A stretch of 64,000 nt of DNA from Batkoa obscura (Eukaryota; Entomophthoromycota; Entomophthoromycetes; Entomophthorales; Batkoaceae), in the NCBI GenBank assembly GCA_030770535.1, contig JASVEC010000019.1:186001-250000 (forward strand), written 5' to 3'. The notes beneath the pieces were generated by a model that had not been told where the DNA came from, did not search any database, and saw only the letters and a program-made list of their open reading frames with translations. This document shows positions 57,010 to 64,000 of this stretch, piece by piece (position 1 is the stretch's first letter; every line of letters begins with the position of its first letter). Position numbers and translations under genes: made by a program.

Positions 57010-57179
57010 CACTCCCTTTAATCCTGTTTTAAACCACAAATTATAAAGTTAAGTTTACTTGCTTAAACTTGGATTAAAAATATGATAATTTTATTACTGA
57101 ACTTAGGATGAAAATGATCTAAATACTTAAGTGGGATTTATGACTTAAGAGATTAAGAATCAAATTTTGAATCAAAAAG

Positions 57180-57188
57180 TATATAAAC
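57180..57188 (+). promoter_or_regulatory. TATA box of PRXL2-like copy D
   Basis: TATATAAAC, 63-71 bases before the ATG at 57251, conserved with copy E. It lies inside the longer open frame, which supports the internal start. Confidence 0.6.
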
Positions 57189-57250
57189 AACTAAAGAACT
57201 TAAATATAAATGCTTATTTTACCTTTTATTCAAATAGCGGTCAATTTATA

Positions 57251-58021
57251 ATGTACTACTTTGGATGCTTTCATAGAAGCTCAGATGAAACTTTTGACAA
57301 ACCTATACAAGAAAAAAGGTTATCCTCCGAGTCCTTGGAAGAATTGATAAGAAAATATCGAGAAAAGAATAAGATAGATGCAAGTATATTTGAGGGTATA
57401 AAAGTAAGGACAGTTGATGGTAATGAGGTGTTATTAAGTGACATATGGAAAAAGAGACCTGTGATTTTGAAAGTATTAGCTAGATTAGGTTGTACGCTTT
57501 GTATGCATGAAGCTAAATTAATGTCTGATTTACAACCATTTTTTGAAAGACAAGGTATTGGATTAGCTGCTGTTGTATTTGAAGATGTAGATTTGAAATC
57601 ATTTTTATCTTGTGGTTATTGGAGATGGGATATTTATATTGATCCAGAAAAAAGTGTATATAAAGCTGCTGGACTAACGAAGGTTACAAGAATGTATCAT
57701 ATGTCATGTATGGTAAATAAATATATTATGAAATTGATGTTGAATTTGAATTTGAATGGTATGGTAATCAACTTCAAAGGAGATCTTCGTCAACTTGGTG
57801 GAACATTCGTTATTAATACAAATGGAGAAATAGTTTATGACTTTCGACCTAAAAAATTTGCAATGTATCCAAGTATGAAAGAAATCTATGCTTCAGTTGG
57901 CGGTGATCCAGAAGATATTGATGAAGAACTTCCTGAAGAATATGTTTTTACTCAAGATAAATTAATTGAAGATACAATTAAAAGTAGATCTTCTTCCCTC
58001 TTCACATCCTCTACGCTATAA
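57251..58021 (+). CDS. PRXL2-like thioredoxin-fold protein, copy D
   Basis: 256 residues from the ATG at 57251. The open frame extends 28 codons upstream but starts with a non-ATG codon and covers the TATA box, and the paralogue at 62889 starts at the aligned ATG. The N-terminus is MYYFGCFHRSSDE, with one cysteine at position 6, then a charged helix. The redox motif is Cys81-x-x-Cys84. The N-terminal third of the gene matches copy E almost base for base, and the remainder after the CxxC motif matches copy C. Copy D is therefore a mosaic. As in its relatives, a cytosolic or membrane-associated thiol-redox function is likely. Whether it is a peroxidase is unknown. Confidence 0.84.
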   Translation: MYYFGCFHRSSDETFDKPIQEKRLSSESLEELIRKYREKNKIDASIFEGIKVRTVDGNEVLLSDIWKKRPVILKVLARLGCTLCMHEAKLMSDLQPFFERQGIGLAAVVFEDVDLKSFLSCGYWRWDIYIDPEKSVYKAAGLTKVTRMYHMSCMVNKYIMKLMLNLNLNGMVINFKGDLRQLGGTFVINTNGEIVYDFRPKKFAMYPSMKEIYASVGGDPEDIDEELPEEYVFTQDKLIEDTIKSRSSSLFTSSTL

Positions 58022-58340
58022 TATTATTCTATTTAATTTATTAAACACTTCAATTTATTGAATATTTTGATTAGTTATTCCGGCTCCGTTTATGTTTTTG
58101 TCCATTGATTGAACCATAATAAAATTCTATTCTAATTAATTTGCGATTATTACTTTGTGAATGAATATATCTAATTAACTTTTATAGCTTAATTTGAATA
58201 ATTTTGTTCTAATTTTTTAAATTATGCTTATGGATAAAAAGCGAGATAATTCAACTATGAATTTTCCTCTCTAAATCAATCACCTGAATATATTTTATTT
58301 AAATTAGTAATAAGAACTTCATTATTGAGGGTCTGAATAA

Positions 58341-60547
58341 AATCCTATAATAGAAACTATTTTTTCATTTTTTAAAAAGTTAGTATTTCTAACTCTCATC
58401 TTTTATTAGCTGATATTTTTTGTTAACTTTATAGCTACGCCTCTTTACGTATAACTTTTGAAATGAATATAATGAAATAATTATGAACAAAATAAATCTT
58501 ATTACTGAAGCATGTTAAATTGTGAACAAATTAATTGATTTTTTTCAAACCCATAGAATATTAAAGAAGATTCATTATACCGCTATCCTATAGTGCGGAA
58601 CTACAAGTATAAGAATCATAGAATCTTTTAGGAAAGTATCCTCTATTCAGTAAAAATTCAATAGGAAATTTAATTAATTTTGACTAAATTTATTATATAA
58701 TAGTACATTATTTTAAGTATACTTAGAGTAAAACTTCAAATAAATTTATTTGGCTTTTATATTTGATAAATAAACCTTTTTAACTTGGTTTTGAATAAGA
58801 AATAATATTTGAAATTCATTTAAAATCGCTGTCAAGAATGGGCAAATCCTTATTCTTTATATAAATCCTACTCTCTTATTAAATTGTAGTATCTTACTAC
58901 ATCACTTCATTTTATAATATCAATATCTTAAAAAAATACATTGATTCTTTTCAAAAATTAACGGATTTTTGAGATAAGAGATCATTTATAAGAACAATAT
59001 TACTTTATTTTAGTTATTGATAATAGAAAGATAATGAAACACAAGCTAAATTAGGAGAGAGTATTAAAGGAACACGAAGGATTTTATTATTCCAGGTTTT
59101 ACAAATAGTCACGTCTTATTATTTAAAACAAAATTTTAATAAGGGTAAAGTGAAATAACATTTAAAAACTCTGAGTATCTAGGAAGAATCAAAATCATTA
59201 ATAAAATAGCCTTGTTTTACAAAGAAATATGATTTAGTAATTATAATATTTTATATTAGGATCGCTTCCACAAAGTATATAATATGGCAATAGCTTTCTA
59301 TTCAAATCATTATATATGAGAGAAAGTCATTTTATAGTAAATTTTTATATAAATTAGTTTATTAAAACGGATAAAAATTATACATTTGTTTCTGATATTA
59401 AGATTCTAAATCAGACAGTTTAATTTAACAGAGATATTGTATAAGAATAAAAAATTATTATAAATACTGTTCAATTTCAAAGTATTTGCTTGTTAAATGG
59501 AATTTAAGAGCTCCTAAATTTAGAGCCAAATAAGACTTTCTTTAACTATTTGTATGTAATCCATAGCTCTCAATTTTTTTTATATTATTAGCTTTAGGTT
59601 TTATTTCAAAATCATCTTTGCTTATTGTCATTCTTTGTTAAATATTATTTATCTTCGTATATTATAATACTTTGATTTTATTTAATTAAACTGTGTTTCC
59701 TTAGCCAGTATTATTTTAAAATATATTTTTTTAATTTTGTACCATAATTCACTGATTTATAACCATTTTTGATGTTAATAATTAGATTTTACTATAGCCA
59801 TGTTAAAATATCTCAGCTAACAAAATCGATTTTTTAAAACAAATGATAATTAACATGAATCTTTGTTTTTTTGAGTTTAATACTTTGTGATATTTAAATG
59901 TCCCTTTTTTTGGCTGAATCTTGGTTTTTTACTTAAGCCATATGTATATGTATATTAGAATCTTTAACGTTTTAGTATTGCGATACCTTTTGATTTATTA
60001 TAATTTTCTTAAATCCAGTGTCAGAAACATTGTGTTTTATTGTATAGAAAAGGAAAAATCCGGCTTAACCTGGAGAGAAGTCAAAAATAGAAAGGTCTTT
60101 CAACCTGAGGTTTAAAGCTATGTTAAAGGGTAATGAGAAGCAATTGGTTATAGATGAAGTTAAAGCCTGAGGTTTAGGGGATTTTTTGGGTTGGAGTTTA
60201 AACAGAAGGAAGGTCACTTCCTTTTTAGAAGACTCATACCAAGTGAAAGTAAGTAAGAAAGGTAGAAGGAGAGGAGAACTAGAAAACAGTCTTTCTGTAT
60301 GTACTGGTAGTAGAGCTAAAACTGTTGAACATACTAATAGAGAGAATCGCTGTAGGGAACATTGATGAGAATTGATCAAACCAAGTAAGGCCGACAAGAG
60401 AAGGTGGGATGAAGCTAAAATTAACATCAAAGTAACAAGAAATGATATAGGCTCATAACCTTTGATTTATTATAATTTATTTAAATTAAAATTTTACTGA
60501 GATCGTCAGTTTTCAAGAATTAATTTTATCAGCTAAATATTTATACT
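58341..60547. other. Spacer with one compositionally odd patch
   Basis: Mostly AT-rich. The patch at about 60050-60430 is purine-rich and less AT-rich, with frames open on both strands (121 codons on minus, broken frames on plus) but no recognisable domain. It may be decayed coding sequence. Confidence 0.35.
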
Positions 60548-60653
60548 ATATAGGGATGTATTTTTTTGCTTGAGGATTTTACTAACAATTTTTCTACTCA
60601 AATAATGCTTAAAAAATGGAAAAGTAATGAAACCAAAAAAAACATCCCCATAT
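60548..60653 (-). mobile_element. MITE-A copy 23
   Basis: Full length, with ends ATATAGGGATG and CATCCCCATAT. Confidence 0.76.
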
Positions 60654-61164
60654 AGTGATTAAATAAAGTTAAGAAAGGTAGTGGACATAACTTGTCAAAA
60701 TGAAGGAATGGGTTAATAAAATTTTGAACAAGGCTTACTTTTTTCCTATCTATTTTGAACTTCCAACCATTTTCTTTATTATTATATTTAAGCTTTAAAA
60801 ATTCACTTCCTCAAATAATATATATAACTTTAGCTTGAAGTTGAAATACAATGTAGTCTAAAGACTATTTTTAACTCATGGTTAATATAACTTAGCTTTT
60901 GACTTAGGCTTTAAGATCTTTTTTGTCAATTTCATTTATGAATTCCACACTGTATCTTTATTAATTTGCAAAATGTAATTAAAAAAATCAATACAAATTA
61001 CATTGTCAACATCAGTTGTGAAAAAGCTACTTATATATTTGCAATAAAATCATGGTAATAGCTCATATTTTTAATTTTTTAATATGCAGTGCTTTAACCC
61101 AAAGTTACTGGTTTTGTAAAACTTTTGCCAGCGATTCTAAAAACTTCTGACCAGCTTAATAAAT
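60654..61164. other. AT-rich spacer
   Basis: Nothing recognised. Confidence 0.4.
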
Positions 61165-61440
61165 ATACGGGAATATTTTTTACCAATAATCCTTTTTTGC
61201 TATTTAAAATTTAGAAATAAACTAATGCAACTATTTAAGTTCGAATGTGTGCTGGTAAATGATAAATTTTATAAATGACTATTTTTTCTATTATACTAAT
61301 TTAAGATTATTAACTTAATTTTTACTTTAAAATGAATAATTAGCTAGTACACATCTAAGTTTGGACAGCATACCAGTTAATTAATTTCGAAATTTAAAGA
61401 TAGCAAAAAAGAATTATTGGTAAAAAACATTCCCATGTAT
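61165..61440. mobile_element. MITE-B copy 2 (276 bp, about 90-bp inverted repeats)
   Basis: The left arm starts ATACGGGAATATTTTTTACC and the right arm, read on minus, starts ATACATGGGAATGTTTTTTA. Both continue through CAATAATYCTTTTTTGCTAT and beyond. The centre is AT-rich with no coding capacity. The copy at 34189-34450 shares the inner arms. Confidence 0.68.
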
Positions 61441-61566
61441 ATTATCCATAAATTAAGCTACTTATACTAGTTAGATAATTAAGGCTTATATTATTTAGAC
61501 CGTTAAAAATAATAAAAGCAATAGTTTATATTGAAAATAGTGTACAAGGCTCTTGTACAATTGACT

Positions 61567-61668
61567 ATATGAGGATGTGTTTAAGGATTTAAGGATTTTA
61601 CTATTTTTCGATACAAATAACAGTTAAAGATAGAAAAAATGATAAGTCCAAAAAAAAACACCTCATAT
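61567..61668 (-). mobile_element. MITE-A copy 24, diverged
   Basis: Ends ATATGAGGATG and CACCTCATAT; the middle has lost the CGCT/AGCG hairpin but keeps the AAGATTTTACTA-like and AAAAATGATAAGTC-like blocks. Confidence 0.65.
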
Positions 61669-62644
61669 TATAGAGCAGTAAGTAGGAATTTTAAATAGCA
61701 GGATTCTACCTTTAAATAATTATATAAAATTTTATAACATAATACTATAAATCATTGATCAGGCGTAGTGCTCTAATAGAGATTTATTTTGTTTAAATAT
61801 ATTGGCTAGTTTTAATTAATAGTTAAATGGTATTTTATTACTTATACAAACTTGATAGCAATTTATTAGTTTTATATAATAGTAAAATATAAAAGCAAAA
61901 AGTTGATTTTTTAATGATGGATTTATTTATATTAATTATGTGTAACATGATAATAATGATTTGATAAGTTTTATTATATAAAAGCAATAAAAATTGACAC
62001 TTAACTCAGAAGTGGTGTCAATTTTAAAATTTGTAAGAATTCAGCACTATAAGTTGTTATAAAATATTTATAATTTAAAAAATACAATAAAATTATAATT
62101 GTGTAATTTATATTAAAAGTTGATTATAAATAGCAAACGTTTAATATATTACTTTACCTTTAATTAGAAAAAATATATTGAGTAATAATCTAAAAAGCGT
62201 TACAAGTAAAAAATAAAAAAGTTAATTAAAAGTATAATTTGTAATTAATTTAAATTAATTTGTACAGTTTACTTTTTGCGTTTTATAATCAAAATTTGTT
62301 TTCCATTTATAAAGTTATTCTAAGTATCATATTGATTTTTTATTTCTATTATATATAAGTCACATCTTTATTTGATATCTATTATGCTTGTAATAATATA
62401 TAATATTTTGGATTACAATAATAAATCTTTGATACTTTATCTTGTATTGTAAATTTTCTATTTCCTTTATAAATTAATATATCAGGCTCCTTTTATGGAA
62501 AATACATTATGCAAATTTTCTGTAAATAGTAAGATAATAAACACAACCTTATAACAATAAGCAGGATTTTAAGCAAAATAATATGCTAGCAAGTTGAATC
62601 ACAAATCGGTATTTAAAATAGCAAATAATTCACTCACCTTATAA
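61669..62644. other. AT-rich spacer
   Basis: No gene or repeat recognised before the duplicated block of copy E. Confidence 0.4.
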
Positions 62645-62822
62645 AATAAATAACTAAATCTTTTGATCCGTCTTAAACCACAAATTATAAAGAAAAATAA
62701 ACTTCTCGTAAATTTTATTTTAAAAAAGATATTTTATTACTAAACTTGGTACAAAAATGATCTAAACATTATACTGGGACTTATAGGTTAATAGGTTAAG
62801 AATTATCTTTTGGATCGAGAAG

Positions 62823-62831
62823 TATATAAAC
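62823..62831 (+). promoter_or_regulatory. TATA box of PRXL2-like copy E
   Basis: TATATAAAC, 58-66 bases before the ATG at 62889, aligned with the box of copy D. Confidence 0.6.
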
Positions 62832-62888
62832 AAATTAAATTTACAAAGAGCTTCTTTTATCTTTTAATTAAATATTAGTAAATTTATA

Positions 62889-63656
62889 ATGTATTGCGTT
62901 TCATGCTTTGATCGAAACTCGGATGAAGCGACTGCTAATATCTTAGAAAAAAGACAATCGAGTGAGTCCTTGGAAGAATTGATAAGAAAATATCGAGAAA
63001 AGAATAAGATAGATGCAAGTATATTTGAGGGTATAAAAGTAAGGACAGTTGATGGTAATGAGGTGTTATTAAGTGACATATGGAAAAAGAGACCTGTGAT
63101 TTTGAAAGTATTAGCTAGATTAGGTTGTTCCCTTTGTAAACATGAAGCTAAAGTATTGTCTGATTTACAACCATTTTTTGAAAGACAAGGTATTGGGTTA
63201 GCTGCTGTTGTATTTGAAGATGTAGATTTGAAATCATTTTTATCTTGTGGTTATTGGAGATGGGATATTTATATTGATCCAGAGAGGAATGTGTATAAAG
63301 CTGCTGGACTAACGAAGGTTACAAGAATGTACCATATGTCATGTATGGTGAATAAATATTTTATGAAGCTATTAATAGGTTTAAATCTGAATGGTATTAT
63401 TAACAACGCAAAAGGAGACCTTCGTCAGCTTGGTGGGCTATTTGTTATCAATACAGATGGTCAAATAGTTTATGATTTTAGACCCAAGAAGTTTGCAACT
63501 TATCCAAGTATGAAAGAACTTTATGCTTCTGTTGGGGGGGATCCAACTGAAATTGATGAAGAACTTTCTGATGAATATATCTACACTCAATACAAGCTAG
63601 CTGAAGATACAGTTAAAAGTAGAGCTTCTTCTCTTTCTTCAGCTTCTACGCTATGA
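62889..63656 (+). CDS. PRXL2-like thioredoxin-fold protein, copy E
   Basis: 255 residues, intronless. The N-terminus MYCVSCFDRNSDE has Cys3 and Cys6, with no signal peptide, so the cysteines could be lipid-modified or bind metal. The charged helix SLEELIRKYREKNK and the DIWKKRPVILKVLARLG strand lead to Cys80-x-x-Cys83 in GCSLCKHEAK. The family blocks YWRWDIYIDPERN and LRQLGGLFVINTDG follow, then YDFRPKKFATYPS. It differs from C and D mainly after the CxxC (KVLSDLQPF, KYFMKLLIGLNL, and the last 40 residues). It lies near the window edge but is complete. Confidence 0.84.
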   Translation: MYCVSCFDRNSDEATANILEKRQSSESLEELIRKYREKNKIDASIFEGIKVRTVDGNEVLLSDIWKKRPVILKVLARLGCSLCKHEAKVLSDLQPFFERQGIGLAAVVFEDVDLKSFLSCGYWRWDIYIDPERNVYKAAGLTKVTRMYHMSCMVNKYFMKLLIGLNLNGIINNAKGDLRQLGGLFVINTDGQIVYDFRPKKFATYPSMKELYASVGGDPTEIDEELSDEYIYTQYKLAEDTVKSRASSLSSASTL

Positions 63657-64000
63657 TATTTTACTCTTAATTTATTAAACATTCCAATATATTGAATATT
63701 TGGATTATGGTAATTCCAATTTTTTTTGTTTTATCCATCAATTGAACCATAATAAATGGTAAATTCCAGTCGTTTGGTGTGATTATAAAATTACAAATAA
63801 AAGTGATCATCTAACTTTTATAGCATATTTAAACCTTTCATGTTATTTTTCTACTTCTTTTAGGATAAAAAGCGAGTCAATTTATTGTCTAATTTCTTCT
63901 TTAAATTGATCACCTGGAATTATTTAGTTTTATTCTTCGATTCGAATGTCTGGATAAATTTGAATGTCCAGTTGAAATTCGAAATAACTTTTTACTGTTT
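63657..64000. other. 3' flank of copy E to window end
   Basis: Holds the duplicated 3' block (up to about 63970). No further gene is visible. Confidence 0.4.

Larger units (their letters stand above)
57010..58340 (+). repeat. Segmental duplication unit carrying PRXL2-like copy D
   Basis: The coding region and about 240 bases upstream plus about 300 bases downstream parallel 62645-63970 around copy E. Shared landmarks are AAACCACAAATTATAAAG, the TATATAAAC box, the TTATTAAACA-like 3' start and the GGATAAAAAGCGAG block further down. Confidence 0.7.
62645..63970 (+). repeat. Segmental duplication unit carrying PRXL2-like copy E
   Basis: Partner of 57010-58340, in direct orientation about 5.6 kb away. 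The flanks are diverged (many substitutions and small gaps), whereas part of the coding region is almost unchanged. Confidence 0.7.

Overview
The window looks like nuclear DNA of a very AT-rich fungus. The protein-coding genes are eukaryotic: 26S proteasome subunit RPN1, CCR4-NOT subunit CNOT9/RCD1, glutamine:fructose-6-phosphate amidotransferase and oligoribonuclease. Introns are short (about 49-69 nt) with GTAAGT-like donors and TAG acceptors, and the tRNA-Tyr gene carries an intron. A secreted LPMO-like protein and a GH25 lysozyme fit a fungal secretome. The strong AT bias, short introns and gene style suggest an early-diverging lineage such as Entomophthoromycotina (Conidiobolus-like). That placement is inference and was not checked by any search.

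Layout. 1-12 kb: repeats and old LTRs, an intronless LPMO-like gene, tRNA-Ser(GCU), two small secreted-peptide genes on the minus strand that are missed because they are short, a diverged triple tandem repeat, and tRNA-Tyr. 12.4-19.3 kb is the housekeeping core: CNOT9, a 60-residue three-exon membrane protein, REX2/oligoribonuclease and a nine-exon RPN1. 21.2-23.4 kb: GFA1. 24-32 kb: two peroxiredoxin-like (PRXL2/AhpC-TSA_2) paralogues flanking an MFS transporter and a decayed membrane-receptor-like remnant. 37.4-38.7 kb: a Ser/Thr kinase. 40.3-48.8 kb: a solo LTR, then an apparently whole Ty3/Gypsy element with identical 400-bp LTRs. 50.6 kb: GH25 lysozyme. 52-64 kb: three more PRXL2-like paralogues. 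About half of the window is gene-poor AT-rich spacer.

Two themes stand out. First, five PRXL2-like genes form a young local family, with mosaic sequence that suggests gene conversion. Second, at least 24 copies of an approximately 105-bp non-autonomous DNA element (MITE-like, termini ATATGGGG/CCCCATAT) are scattered in both orientations, sometimes as close inverted pairs. A longer MITE-like element shares the same termini. The core genes do not form an operon or pathway. Chitin precursor synthesis (GFA1), polysaccharide oxidation (LPMO) and peptidoglycan cleavage (GH25) are linked only by general cell-wall biology.
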